From positions 15,975,508 to 16,039,507 of the forward strand of contig CP154956.1 in NCBI GenBank assembly GCA_039621445.1: DNA of 64,000 nucleotides, in the 5' to 3' direction. Shown here piece by piece: positions 1 through 10,683 of this stretch. Position 1 is the stretch's first letter, and every line of letters starts with the position of its first letter. The DNA is from Euglena gracilis (lineage: Eukaryota; Euglenida; Euglenophyceae; Euglenales). The translations under genes and the position numbers were made by a program. The notes under the pieces are model-generated. The model saw nothing but the letters and a program-made list of their open reading frames with translations, was not told where the DNA came from and searched no databases.

Positions 1-70
1 TATATATATATTATATATATATATATTATATATTATATGTTTGTACATATATATGCATATACATATTATA
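1..70. repeat. AT-rich (TA)n tract
   Basis: Alternating TA dinucleotides with a few interruptions at the window edge. No coding signal. Confidence 0.8.
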
Positions 71-88
71 TGTCCCCATTATTCAGAC

Positions 89-397
89 CAGGGGTTTTTT
101 TTAGTCGTGGACCCTCGGGGGGAGGGGGGGGGTAGGGTGGGGGGGTCCGGTAGCTTGGTTTTTTCTTTTGTTTTATTTCCGTCCGAACCCCCCCCAGGGG
201 TCCCCCCCGGAGGGGGGTGGGATCTACTTTTTTCGGCGCCGCAGGCGCCGAAAAAAATCTATTTTTAGCACTTTTCACAATTTTTCGGCCATTTTTTTAT
301 GGGTCCCCCTGGACCCCCCCCGGGGGGGGCCCCTCCCAGGGGTGGGTGGGTGGGGGGGGGGACCCCCCCTCCCCCCCCAGTCTTAAAAATCCCCCTG
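89..397. mobile_element. hAT-like MITE, family A copy 1
   Basis: A 309-bp element starting CAGGGGTTTTTTTTAG and ending CTTAAAAATCCCCCTG, which are inverted copies of each other. It is flanked by a perfect 8-bp target duplication, attcagac at 81-88 and 398-405. CAGG-type ends and 8-bp duplications are typical of the hAT superfamily. The inside has GGCGCC-type hairpins and C-run/G-run inverted repeats and no transposase, so it is non-autonomous. Confidence 0.85.
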
Positions 398-412
398 ATT
401 CAGACCCAGGTC

Positions 413-540
413 ACAAATCTCGTTCATTTTGTGGATTGAGTGATCACCACTCATGCAAAGTGTCCAAGATCTCGTTCACCCCAGCCTGGCCAACGCCATC
501 GCTGTATGCATCATGGTGACAAGTGTCAAATTATTAGAAC
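413..540 (+). pseudogene. Fragment of a chromovirus gag (zinc-knuckle region)
   Basis: This stretch matches the gag sequence at about 57,000-57,120 nearly base for base, including gagtgatcaccactcat and the following Arg/Ser-rich part. The match covers the second CCHC knuckle, but the first cysteine of the knuckle is lost and the reading frame is not continued. It is therefore a dead fragment of a relative of the retrotransposon at 53-62 kb. A family B MITE inserted just after it at 553. Confidence 0.75.
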
Positions 541-552
541 ACAGTTCTTCAC

Positions 553-1035
553 CAGGCATTTGCTTAAGGGATTGCAGTACCCCCCCCGGGGGGGGGGGCT
601 GGACTGCAGCTAGTCTAAATTTGGCTAGTGGGTTTTCTAGCAGACCCCCCCCCGGGGGGGGGGGGGTCTGCTAGCAGGGCTAGCTAGTGGGAAAAATTTT
701 TCCAGTGACCGGCGCGAAGCGCCGAAAATTTTTTTTGGGACCCCCAAAAATGGCCAAAAATGCCCGTTTTTGGCCATTTTTGGAAATTTTTGGAACAAAA
801 TCAGCCAAAAACCTATTAAAAACCTCATTTTTCCTCTGGCGCTGCGCGCCGGAGGAAAAAAATTTTTTCCAGTCCGGGGGACCCCCGGACCCCCCCCCCC
901 CCGGGGGGGGAGGGGGGGGTCTATCTCGCTTTTTCCAGTTTCCCCGATTGGCTAGCCAGTACCACCCCCCCATACCCCCCCAGCCGGTGACCCCAAAAAC
1001 AACAACCCCCCCCGGGGTCCTTAAGCAAAAGCCTG
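553..1035. mobile_element. hAT-like MITE, family B copy 1
   Basis: A 483-bp element starting CAGGCATTTGCTTAAGG and ending CCTTAAGCAAAAGCCTG, inverted repeats with one mismatch. A perfect 8-bp duplication, ttcttcac, lies at 545-552 and 1036-1043. The inside is a series of nested hairpins, for example C-run/G-run pairs near 585 and 650 and a GGCGCGAAGCGCC hairpin near 711. There is no coding capacity. The damaged element at 46,049-47,473 has the same 3' terminus and carries transposase-like coding, so it is a plausible relative of the mobilising transposon. Confidence 0.85.
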
Positions 1036-1043
1036 TTCTTCAC

Positions 1044-1454
1044 AGTGCGCCCCCAAATTTAATTCCCCCCAAATGCAAAACCCCCTGGGGATACCAGTGG
1101 CGCAAGTTGGGAAAATCCTGAAATTTTGCTACTTTTCGACCGTTTAAACTATGAATTCGCAAAGTTTGGTCAGTTGGAGTTTTGTGTACAATAGTTGAAT
1201 GCTGGCTTGATGACTGGGAAGTCGGTGGGAAAATGAAGTATTTTCCGTCGCGGAAGTTTGATTTTCCCGCCCAAATGCAAATGCCCCCTTTAATACAAAG
1301 CCGTCCATGAGGGCCTTGATAGCCTGACCCAAAAATAAAGGGGCGGGCTAATTTGGGGGGGGGGTACGTTTCCCGCACAGTTTGAAAAATTACATAATTA
1401 ATTCTCCATCGTGCGATATTTTAGTTCGCTCACGGCAAGATGGACCCCCACCAG
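1044..1454. other. Non-coding stretch, no gene seen
   Basis: AT-rich sequence with short C-runs (CCCCAAAT-type motifs also found near 27,000-27,300). I see no exon or element end in it. Confidence 0.5.
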
Positions 1455-1565
1455 GGTGGGGTGCGGGGTGGGCTGCCCTCGTGAGGGAGGCGGCCCGCCG
1501 GCAGCGCGGGGGACGAGGTCTGGGCCGCGGAGCGGGACGGCCCCATCACCGTCCGTGACGCACAG
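1455..1565 (+). pseudogene. Candidate degenerate WD40-blade exon
   Basis: After an AG at 1453-1454 and before a GTGTG donor at 1566, a phase-0 stretch of 37 codons ends in GDEVWAAERDGPITVRDAQ. This fits the second half of the WD40 blades coded at 3892-7184 (for example LWSASEDGTLRVWDVE). The first half is poor, and a TGA at 1482-1484 interrupts the frame. It could be a decayed or mis-sequenced seventh blade, which the six downstream blades would need to close a usual propeller. It could also be chance similarity in GC-rich DNA. Confidence 0.35.
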
Positions 1566-3891
1566 GTGTGGCCTGGCCCGGCTGCCTTTGCGGTGCGGCG
1601 GAGCGTGGGACCCGCCGGCTCGTCTGTGCAGCAATGCTTGGCCGGAGGTGGTGCTGTTTGAATGGGACCGAACACAGTGGCAGGGCATTCAACTGTGTCC
1701 CCGGTTTTTTTTCCTCGTATTTCCCAGCTTTTCGCCATGCTCAGGGTATTTTGGAATTTTTTGTTTTTTTAAAAGGAAGTATATATTAGGTGGGGAAACC
1801 TCTGGTATTTTCCTCCTTTTTTTTTATTGAATTCGCCTTCCTCAAAAAAAAAAAATGGTCCAAATGAACAAAAGGGACCCCTGAAAGTATCAATTGGTAA
1901 TTTTGAAAAATGTCCAGGAATTTTGCGACGAAAACATCGGGGATAATTTAATCAAGGGCAAGTTTGCACATGCCGGTGCGTGTCTTTGGCCTTTTTTTGC
2001 ATATTTGAGGATTTTTGAAATCTTCTTGAAAGACGATTCTTGAAATCGTCTTTGAACATTTCTTCGATCTTTTTTGGCGTTTTTTTTTTTGCTTTTGGCA
2101 CATTTTTTTTTCCGCAACTTGCCCAATTTTCTCGCATTTTTCACCACTTCTGCAAAGTTTGCAATTTTTTGAAATTTCCATATAATTCTTTAAAATTTGG
2201 TACAATGTTTTGCATGTTTTTGGGTGATTTTTGCATTTCGTGAGTTGTGTGCTTTTCTCTCAGATTTTGCACATTTTTCGCATTTTTCCCAAAAAAAAGT
2301 TTTTCGCATTTTTCCGCTTTTTTGCGCACTTTTATCATTTTTGCGTATGCAATTTTTTTTCGAGATTGGGCCAGCGCATTTACCTCCCTGCGGATGCAAT
2401 ACTTACCCTCTGCTTTGAGTCCCTCCGGGCCTGCAGTTGGTCCGTGGTCAGAAAACCATTTCTATCCATTCTCCGGAGGAAGTATTGCTTCGCTGTCCCC
2501 ACTGTCCCCGAAACGAGCTGCGAATTGAACCCTGATCTTTCCAAATGACGAGCCTCCCATCCACCACCAGGACTGAAGGGGGAACCCAGGGGCCGTTTGG
2601 GTTGGGGGTAGGGGTCAACCCCCCCCCAGCATTTTGGTGTGTCTTCCCCACCTTGCAGGCTGGGGGGGGGGGCAAGGCTCACTAGGCCTTCTCATACTGG
2701 ACTGGCCAGCTCAGCTACGCCAGCCCTAGGGCTGTATGGGAATCCCCTACAGCCTATGGGGGGTGGTGGGGTCAAACCCCCCCCATCCTGGTGGAGGGTT
2801 CGACTCGACCCCCCCCCCCACCCGGCCTTCCTGTATTTTCGGCAGCGCCGACTTTTGGGTCAAACTTTTCCTTGCGCGGTGCTGTGGGGGGGGGGGTCGA
2901 CCACCCGCCAAACCTTCCCGTCCAGAGCTGGCAGATCTCGCCGGGCTGGCATGCCAGCCCAAGGCGGGCTGGGCCCAGGGGTTTTTTTTAGTCGTGGACC
3001 CCGGGGGGGAGGGGGGGTAGGGTGGGTAGGTCCGGCCGAGCTCCCCCCGGAGGGGTGGGATATACTTTTCGGCGCCAAAGGCGCCGAAAAAAATTCTATT
3101 TTTAGCACTTTTCGCGATTTTTCGGCCATTTTTTTTTGTGGGTCCCCCGGGACCCCCCCCCCCCCCCCCCGGGGGGGTCCCCCAGGGGGTGGGTGGGTGG
3201 GGGGACCCCCCCTCCCCCCCCCCCGGTCTTAAAAAACCCCTGGCTGGGCCAGGCCGGCCAAGGTAGATCTCTTGGCTGGCTCCGGCCAGGGCAGCGCCAA
3301 CTCCCCCGCTTATAAACCCTCCGGGGTTTGTGGGATCTGGTTTCGGGTCGGCCAAAGGGGGGGGGGGGTAAGTCAAGGAATTGTTGGTGAAAATCCGACC
3401 CCCCAAAATGGCCCCAAACCCCCGAAATCAGCAGTCTTCAGCTAATTTGGTCAAAAAAGTAGCATGGTAGGTCATGGTCGGTCTGAAGAAAAAAAAAACT
3501 GCCAGAAAATCAAAATCAAATCAGTTTTTGGATGGTTTGCGGCCGAAAAAAAATCGTCCCCGGCGGTGTTAATTGTTCTTCCCCATTGGGGGAGGTTATA
3601 AGTCAAGGTTTGTTTGGTCGGCCTAGGGGAGAGGGGGGGGTTGTGGAGGGTGAGCAAGACAAGAGCATTGGTGTAAGGGGTCCCTGGCCACTCACCAACA
3701 CAAACCGGGCCAGAAGCGTAGCCGACGCCGGCCACGAACAGACACGAAGCCTCAGTGCAACTGAGGGGGGAGTTGTGGCCGGGTTCTGGGCCCAGGCCAC
3801 ACAGGCCCCAGGCCCCACGCCACAGGCCACACAGGCCCAGGGAGGGGCAGGTCCGTGTGTTCGCACGGTGCCGGCCGCATGCCCCGCCCAG
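1566..3891. other. Intron-like stretch with repeats
   Basis: Mostly T-rich sequence (1,750-2,400, with many GCATTTTT-type runs), then C/G-run repeats. A probable degenerate copy of MITE family C, recognised by GGGCTGTATGGGAA and the GTCGACC-type inner motifs, lies about 2,727-2,935 without a clear target duplication. A family A MITE at 2976-3242 is listed separately. No exon recognised. Confidence 0.5.
2976..3242. mobile_element. hAT-like MITE, family A copy 2
   Basis: A 267-bp element with CAGGGGTTTTTTTTAG at the left and CTTAAAAAACCCCTG at the right. A perfect 8-bp duplication, gctgggcc, lies at 2968-2975 and 3243-3250. The interior is close to the copy at 89-397, including the AAAGGCGCCGAAAA hairpin arm. 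Confidence 0.87.
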
Positions 3892-4014
3892 AGTTCGGAG
3901 GTGAGGGACGTGCTGGGGGTGGCGGGGGCCCACTTCTGCTGGTGCCTGCTGCTGTGCGAGGGCCACGTCTGGGCGGGCTTCAGCGGCGGCCACCTCCGCG
4001 TGTACCACGCCGAG
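3892..4014 (+). CDS. WD40-blade exon 1 of 6
   Basis: First of six phase-0 exons, each coding one beta-propeller blade. This one is 41 codons and ends in GGHLRVYHAE, occupying the d-strand position of a WD40 repeat (here YHAE instead of the usual WD). The acceptor is cccgcccag and the donor gag/gtccgc. The protein would be a WD40 scaffold. WD40 propellers usually have seven blades, so at least one lies upstream or has decayed (see 1455-1565). No start codon is visible, so the gene probably begins before this exon. The coiled-coil exons from 10.5 kb on the same strand may belong to the same gene; I cannot prove the join. The family is clear but the orthologue is not, so no gene name is given. 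Confidence 0.7.
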
Positions 4015-4122
4015 GTCCGCCCGCCCTTGCCACCCCCCCCCACGCCAGGACCCTCCTGTTCCAACATGAACGATGCCATTGTTTGCATTTGTTTTACCTT
4101 TTGTGGGCAAGTTTCTCGTTTT

Positions 4123-4125
<3 letters not shown>

Positions 4126-4215
<90 letters not shown>

Positions 4216-4262
4216 TATATACATATATATATATATAATATGTACATATATAAATTTTATAT
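4126..4262. repeat. (TA)n microsatellite
   Basis: About 130 bp of nearly uninterrupted TA in the intron between blade exons 1 and 2, ending in ATAC/ATAT variants. Confidence 0.9.
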
Positions 4263-4456
4263 AAAAATATAGACGTTTGTATTCACAATGATTCTTTTCG
4301 TAGAATCTTAAACACAACAACAATTGCTTCCCCACTTTTTGGGTCTGTCCTGATCAAGTCCTCATCATACAGCGGACCACCTACATATCTTCTTGCCTGT
4401 TGGTGATGGCGGCAGCTGTTTGCGGTGCGGCGCGCCATGTCGACCGTATCTCGCAG

Positions 4457-4576
4457 ACGCACGCGCTGGTGCGGGAGCTGCTGCAGCACGCCGGCGGGGT
4501 GTATGCCCTGGCGTACAGTGGGGGACACGTCTACTCCGGCAGCAACGACTTCGAGTGCTTTCGGTGGCACTGCCAG
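4457..4576 (+). CDS. WD40-blade exon 2 of 6
   Basis: Exactly 120 nt, phase 0 in and out, acceptor tctcgcag, donor cag/gtctga. It codes 40 residues with the blade pattern GGVYALAYSGGHVYSGSND and then FECFRWHCQ at the WD position. The 120-nt length and phase match three of the four following blade exons exactly. Confidence 0.75.
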
Positions 4577-4649
4577 GTCTGAGACGCTGCTTTCCTCCGC
4601 AGTTTGCCAATTGAATTCATCTCACTGCTCCCCGTGCTTTATTTTGGAT

Positions 4650-4655
4650 ATATGT

Positions 4656-4694
<39 letters not shown>
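4650..4694. repeat. (TG)n microsatellite
   Basis: Short GT/TG run in the intron after blade exon 2. Confidence 0.85.
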
Positions 4695-4695
<1 letters not shown>

Positions 4696-5144
4696 CAAGG
4701 GGCACGCAAAGCAAACACAATCAATGGGCAGGAAAACATGCGTTCGGTCTATTGCATGATTTTGACTCGATTAGGCCAATCCCAAAGGGAAACAGTGGTG
4801 CTTAAAATTTAAAAAAAGAAAAGAATAAATCAAGGGAAAATGAAAAAAAGGAAATTGAGAAATATGGTAATAAAAAGTGCGAAGAGTGTATGTGTGGCTG
4901 TGGGTCGCGGGTGGGCAGGCAGGTTGAGTCTGTGCCTGTGTGTGTTAATGTGTGCGGGTGTTTGTGCGGTGTCTGTTTGATTGTGTATATGTTTGTCCAT
5001 TTTGCATGCATCACCCAGCATATTCATACACCTCATAGTCGTTACCACAACAACATGATTTTCATTCCCGTTTCATTCGTCACATCGCTTTCCAAACCGC
5101 GCATCGCTCCCAAGGAGGATGGCAGTCTGTCTTCTCATCCGCAG

Positions 5145-5264
5145 CGGCTCGAGTTCGTGCGGCAGTACTCCGGGCACAAGAACTCCGTCCGCAGCGTGCT
5201 AGCGTTTGGCTGCACTTTGGTGACCGGCAGCGACGACCACACCATCCGCATTTGGGACATCCTG
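5145..5264 (+). CDS. WD40-blade exon 3 of 6
   Basis: 120 nt, phase 0/0, acceptor catccgcag, donor ctg/gtctgc. This is the most canonical blade: a GH dipeptide (YSGHKNSVRSV), then LVTGSDDHTIRIWDIL, the usual structural-tetrad positions GH...D...WD. It anchors the family assignment for the whole set. Confidence 0.88.
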
Positions 5265-5777
5265 GTCTGCCACAAAGCCTCACCCCCGCTTTACCTCGAA
5301 ATTTACTGCAGGCATTTTTTTGTTCCCTGGCTTATGTTCTGTTGAATTTATGAATTTCTCCTGCTTTTACGGCACATGGGGTGGAGGTTTCTCAACGCTC
5401 AGCTTTCTTCCTGTTTTCCCACTCTGCACCAGTTGATTTTTTGGTCGTTTTGTTCAACAGATTCAGAGCAATACCTGACATCAGGAGAATGTCCGCATTC
5501 GTGACGGGGTTCAATGATGCCATTTGCGCATCTGTGTGTGTGTGTGTGTGCCTGCACATATATGCAATGTAAACATATATAATATAGTATATGTAACGTA
5601 TATGTCATGTATTTTATAAAATGATATGTGATAGTATATGTGATATGCTGTGTATGAGTGTATTATTTTCTCTTCTGAGATGTGTATGAGCATCATTAGT
5701 TTCTGCCATCATGCAACTGCGGCCGTATTTCCGACGTCGGGCGCGGGCCGCCGCGGTACCTGCTCCCCCCCCCCCAG

Positions 5778-5897
5778 ACCGGGGCGGTGCTGCGGGAGCT
5801 GGCGGGGCACCACGGCGGCGTGCTGGCGCTGCTACGGGCCGGCGGCCGCCTGTGGTCCGCCTCCGAGGACGGCACCCTGCGTGTGTGGGACGTCGAG
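5778..5897 (+). CDS. WD40-blade exon 4 of 6
   Basis: 120 nt, phase 0/0, acceptor after a C-run (cccccccag), donor gag/gtctgc. It contains LAGHHGGVLALL and then LWSASEDGTLRVWDVE, a canonical blade with GH and WD. Composition is strongly GC-rich against the AT-rich introns on either side. Confidence 0.87.
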
Positions 5898-6551
5898 GTC
5901 TGCCCCCTCCCCGCTGCTTCGGTTTGGCGTTCCCCACCCCGGAGGGAGGCAGACCTACGCAGTGGAAAGGTCACTGAGCCCGGTGGCCAAGGCGTTGCTT
6001 AAGAAAAATGTTCACCGCCAGGAAAAGCTTTTTTCATAATGCAATATATTTTCCAATGTTCTACAGAATGCATATATTTTGAGCAATCATTCGCATTTTT
6101 TCCAAAAAAAAGCACAACACGCAACGCAGAAAGCATGAGCAAAAGAATGCTTTCAACATTTCAGTATATTCCAAGCAAGAACTCGAGTGACAGGTCGAGA
6201 GCCGAGGATTTTGTTGTGCCGAAGGAATATCTAAAATATGCAAAACGTGCAAAACTTCGAGAATTATGCAAAAAGTTCAAATTTTCAAGGTTCTGGATTG
6301 TGCAAAGAAATTCAAGTTATACAATCTACATATTCACCCACCCTGCTGCCTCCATTTCCATTTCGAAACGATCTTTGCTCGATGGAATTGAATTGTAGCA
6401 ATAAATATATGCAAAGAGCAAGAAGAGGTGCAACAAATCTGTCGGCATTTCCTTTGGAGAGGTGTGGGTTTGCATGTGTTAATGTGTTAATGTGATGTAA
6501 TTAATGCATGTATTAATATATGTATTAATGTTGAAAAAATTATGTATGCAG

Positions 6552-6671
6552 AGCGGGCGGCACCTGCACTCCATCGCGGACCACACGGGGCGGGTCACGT
6601 GCCTCGTCAAGGCGGGGCAGCAGGTGCTGAGCTCCGGGGTGGACCGCAGCATCTACGCCTACCACGCGGAG
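6552..6671 (+). CDS. WD40-blade exon 5 of 6
   Basis: 120 nt, phase 0/0, acceptor tatgcag, donor gag/gtgtgt. It codes IADHTGRVTCLVKAGQQV followed by SSGVDRSIYAYHAE, a blade with YHAE at the WD position, like blade exon 1. Confidence 0.8.
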
Positions 6672-7052
6672 GTGTGTGGCACGCCCACGGCCGGCGGGGG
6701 CGTGGGGTGTGCCAGTGTCGGGGTCCCGCGTTGTTCCTTGACAGGGCACCTCACCCAACGACTTTCTGCAATACCTGACTCCCTCAGGCGATTCTAACTC
6801 TCGCCTCGTTATTGGGGTCGGACCCCAACCAAGTTGTTCCGAAAATGGCGCAGCCCAGGTCAGGGGGGTCTGGCCAGCAGCCTGCCCCCAGCGAGCCCCA
6901 TCTCCTGCTCATTCAGCGACGCCCCGGAACCACAGGACAGTGTGACCCACGTGGGCAACTGGGATGCGTCCAACGGTCTGCGTTTATTTATCACCGTCAT
7001 CTCGAACGTTGCATGCGGAACGGCGTTCCATTGGCGGGTCCTGTTTCCGTAG

Positions 7053-7184
7053 TCGTTCAAGCGAACGGGGCTCTTCGCCGAGCACGAGGGGTACATCAAC
7101 CACGCGGCCGTGGTGGGGCGCTCCGTGCAGTACACCGTCTGGTCCTGCTCCAGCGACCGCACCCTCCGCGCTTGGAAATTTGAG
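7053..7184 (+). CDS. WD40-blade exon 6 of 6
   Basis: 132 nt (44 codons), phase 0/0, acceptor tttccgtag, donor gag/gtatgc. It contains FAEHEGYINHAAV and then WSCSSDRTLRAWKFE. It is four residues longer than the 40-residue blades, with the extra residues in the middle loop. No stop follows in frame before the donor, so the protein continues downstream. Confidence 0.78.
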
Positions 7185-8225
7185 GTATGCCAGCCTTGTT
7201 TTTTTATCAGTGAGTTATCCCTGGCCAATCATCAACGAGACGATTGAGAGATGGAAAACGAAGTTGCTTGAGTTCCGCATCTTTCCTTGTTTACCGCTTT
7301 CCAAACCTCTTATTATTATTAATTATTCGCATTTTTGTTTCAGATTACTGGAGCTCCCTCCCAAATTTACCCCCTTTTTTCGGGCGTAAATCTCGGAGAA
7401 ATTTTTAGTGGGGAGGGGGATATTTTGGGAAGAAAATCAAATTTCCGGTTGAGAACTTTTTCAAGGTTTTCAAAGTTTACACATTTGCACGGTTTATTTT
7501 TTCAATGTGATTTTGCCAACACCAGTGAACGAAAACGAAAAAGATAATTCTAAAAATAATAATTCCAAAAATAACCATTCTGCAACACGTTTCTCTGTTT
7601 CAGCACCTGCAACTGAAACAGCGTGCAAAGAAAAACGAAAATCTGATGACCTGAGGGAGGGCGTTGCTTTTTTGTTCGCCAACCCAAAGCCCCAGGGAGG
7701 GGGAGGGCTAATCAGGGGCACGATACATTCTCTGAAACCCGTGGATTGTTTACGCTATGCTTTTCGAACGTCACCCATGTTGTGTTCCTCGGTTTGCGTT
7801 TGGTCCATGAGCATATGCTTCCGTCCATGTTCGCCATTCTGTGCCGCTCAGAGCCCGTACAATCCTGACAGTGAGTCTGCTGGTGCCAGCGCCGCGGAAG
7901 TGCAAGCGTTGAGCCAAGCCATGCCGTTGCTGCTGCACCCGAATTTTTTATGGGGTTGGCTCTGCCCCTCTCCGAGAGGCAACCTCCTCCTCCGAGCAAC
8001 GGCGTGCGGCCAGCGCTGGAGGGGCAGTGCGCTGCCTTGCAAGGTTGGCCGCCTCGCCCCCCCCCCGACCGCAAGCGACCCAGATTTGGAGATTTGTAGG
8101 AATGGGAACCAAAACGTTGCAGGGGTGCCTGGTTTCTTTTCAGCCCATGCTCTCGCTCTGAATGGAGGATGTTTCAGTTTGTTGTGAGTACCCCCCAGCC
8201 ACCCCCCCAAAAAAGTGGGTTAATG
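7185..8225. other. Intron-like stretch, no exon supported
   Basis: AT-rich sequence with A-runs to about 7,700, then mixed composition. The stretch 7,869-7,930 has coding-like composition after an AG, but its phase does not fit the preceding exon and no donor follows, so I do not call it. Confidence 0.4.
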
Positions 8226-9754
8226 CAGGGGCAGGGAGATATTCCGGTCCGGAATAAACCGGAATAAACCGGAATAGCGACAACCGGAATAAACCGGAAT
8301 AACCGGAATAAAAGTGCCAGCCAGCGATATGAAAATTCTGCAAGACACAAAGCTTGATGTATTTCCATGTTTTCCTCAGTCAATCTCATGTCAAATGGAT
8401 CAGATTAAGGGGGTGGGCCACCAATGAGGAAGGCAAGACCTTCCAAAGGAGTGGCGAATAAGGCAAAATGTGCAAATGCAATGACAGTTTGCAGGCGCAA
8501 ACTGTTTTCAGGATTTTCCCAAGGGAATGGTTTGTGTTTGTGAAGGATCTGACAACATGTGGTGTACTTTTTTTGCGGGGTGGAAGTGCAGGTGAACGGT
8601 ATCAGATGGCAATGGGGTTATTGGGGCTGCACCAGCTCAGTTAAAACCCCTTTTCCCAAATGCGATTCACAATGCACAAAAAAATATCTGTGCCTCCAAA
8701 GTGGTGTGAAGCCAGATGGTGTGTGGGCAAAGCTGTTTTTTGGTAAGCGATGTTTAAATTCTACAAAATATCCCGCACTGAAGGATTTCCAAACTGCAGT
8801 AGTGCCGCACCCTGCAAGTGGTGTGTGTATGTGTGTGTTAAGTTGCACAAGAGGTTGTTGTGCGCAGATGCGCAAACCGACCAAAATGTCTGTATTCGCA
8901 TTTGCGAAAACCAACCATTTGTGCAATTTTACAAACACGTCAATTGCAGCTGGCACATATGGCCCTTTTCACAGTTACACAAACGGTTGGTGTGCGCACC
9001 ATCCATCTGCGCATTTGCCCGCACCGACCACCAATTTCTCACACAGCCAAGTTTCAGGGTATCATTTCAGGCTTGGGCACGCCTCACCAATCATTCAGTC
9101 AATATCCCAAGTTAATGAGACAACCATTGAAGGCAAACACACCTGCTGGGTGTTGTGTGTATTATATGCTGCGGTGATACCTGCTCTTAGGCACCTTATT
9201 TGCCAAAGTCCCTGCTTTCATCTCCACGTCCTGGGGCACCACATCGCATCCTGTTTACATTTTTTGGGCTTTTGGGGGTATCTTGTCATTTTCATAAAAA
9301 ATGCCAATGCGCATTTGCGCACATCGACAAATAAAAAATGCGTAAGTGCGAGATGCGCCGCCTAAGATCAGCACTCGGCAGGACAATTTTTCAGAAGAAA
9401 ACAGAAAGCAGTGCCAGGGACCCGCCTCAAGAGAAAACCCTGAGCACCATTTTTTTTATCAGCTTATTTTTCCCAAAACGGTGGAGGTCTGTTGTGGTGC
9501 GGTGTGCACAGCATCTCCAAGTGCAAAGTGACCACTTGGTGGGGCTGGGCAACCAAGGAATGCATCGCCATTCGTGAAGCCGGGTGAGTGCCTCGGCCCA
9601 GTTGTGCTTCGAAAAAAAATCGTAAGTCCATTCAGACAGAAATTGACCGGAATAAACCGGAATAAATTCCGGAATAAACCGGAATAACCCGGAATAAACC
9701 GGAATAAAACCCCGGAATAAAATTTTTGGCCGACCGGAATATCTCCCTGCCCCT
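8226..9754. mobile_element. hAT-like element with CCGGAATAAA subterminal repeats
   Basis: A 1,529-bp element. The left end CAGGGGCAGGGAGATATTCC has its exact inverted copy at the right end (about 9,732-9,755). An 8-bp duplication, ggttaatg, lies at 8218-8225 and 9755-9762. Both ends carry arrays of CCGGAATAAA (about 8,253-8,312 and 9,646-9,722), like the subterminal binding repeats of hAT transposons. The interior has an open frame at 8559-9365, but its protein shows no transposase motif and tracks repeated TTTGTGCAA/TGCGCA-type words. I take the element as non-autonomous. Confidence 0.82.
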
Positions 9755-9762
9755 GGTTAATG

Positions 9763-10544
9763 GGTGGTCAGGTTCTTTGCAGTGCCCATCTTCTAACCCC
9801 TGGGTGATGAAGAAACATGAAAACAGAATGTGCTGAACACCACAAATTGAGGCAAAAGTGCACATTAAGTACCAAATACCTTGTTAAGCCCCCCTATTTG
9901 CGGAACATTCAAATACTCTAAGTCAGGTATCTGTGAGAAGCCAAAAGGGACAGAAGATCGGAAATATTTCTACGATCATTCGATAAATTGCCGCCAACCC
10001 CTCCAAATATACATATACAATCCTGGGAGAGTTGTAAGATCCGGTTCAGTGGTTGGACCGAAAAGTTCATGAGTAGGGGGGGGGGGGAGTCAAGTCGAGC
10101 AATGGTTAGTTACTGGAAGACGCACTACTAATTGCCCATGCCTTCGGCGCCGCAGAGCATGCCAGCCATTGTTGGCCACATGTGCTTCTCACCAATGTCC
10201 CAGTCACCGAGTAGCCTTCAGGCCCACATCAAAATTCAGCCCTGATGCACACCCACCTCCAAGTCAATTGTGTAATTGGCTGGTGCAACTCAAAAGCCTC
10301 TTGAGACATTGGGCCTGAGCAGAGGACAGAATTTCGGAGTTCTTGGAGGTTTTTTCCCCGTGTCGCGTGCTTCGAGGGTCAGTGGGGTGAGTCCATGCCA
10401 AATTCCCGCACGTCAGAAGTCGGGGGTGTCTGGTTTGTACCTTGTTTTCTCTGTCATGTATCTGCTTTTACTTGTTTCCTCTGTCACGCCCACCCTTGTT
10501 GCGCCGTGTGACCACCACGTGACCCCCCCCCCGTCCCCACACAG
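9763..10544. other. Intron-like stretch, no gene seen
   Basis: Mixed-composition sequence with a short G-run at about 10,077-10,087 and a long pyrimidine tract just before the coiled-coil exon at 10,545. Confidence 0.4.
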
Positions 10545-10644
10545 GCCGACTGCAGGCGATGGAGACCGAGCACGGCGCCGCCCTGCGCGAGCGCGACCAG
10601 CGCGTGACGGAACTGCAGAAGGCGCTGGCGCAAGCGGAGCAGCG
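10545..10644 (+). CDS. Coiled-coil exon a
   Basis: Acceptor ccccacacag after a C-rich tract, donor gcg/gtgcgt. The frame reads RLQAMETEHGAALRERDQ and on to LQKALAQAEQR, a heptad-like, Glu/Gln/Leu/Arg-rich coiled coil. The first two bases complete a split codon and the exon ends in phase 2. An alternative acceptor 11 nt in (ctgcag) would give phase 0 and follow directly from the last WD40 exon. I prefer the first because of its pyrimidine tract. This opens a run of at least nine exons of a filamentous or scaffold-type protein. Confidence 0.68.
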
Positions 10645-10683
10645 GTGCGTGGAGGGCAGCACCAGGCTGGCTGATTACCCCCG

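Noticed and set aside
2727-2935. Family C MITE with gccagccc target duplication
   Set aside because: The matching 8-mer lies in a separate palindrome (gggctggcatgccagccc), and the right end does not match the left, so the copy is only called degenerate.
3472-4335. 287-codon minus-strand ORF over the first WD40 exon
   Set aside because: It is the shadow of a GC-rich exon joined to a (TA)n translation.
7507-8187. 226-codon plus-strand ORF after the last WD40 exon
   Set aside because: Its composition follows A-runs and repeats. The only coding-like part (7,869-7,930) does not fit the phase of the previous exon.
8559-9365. 268-codon ORF as a host gene
   Set aside because: It lies wholly within a transposon, has no motif, and follows repeated words; not supported as a gene.
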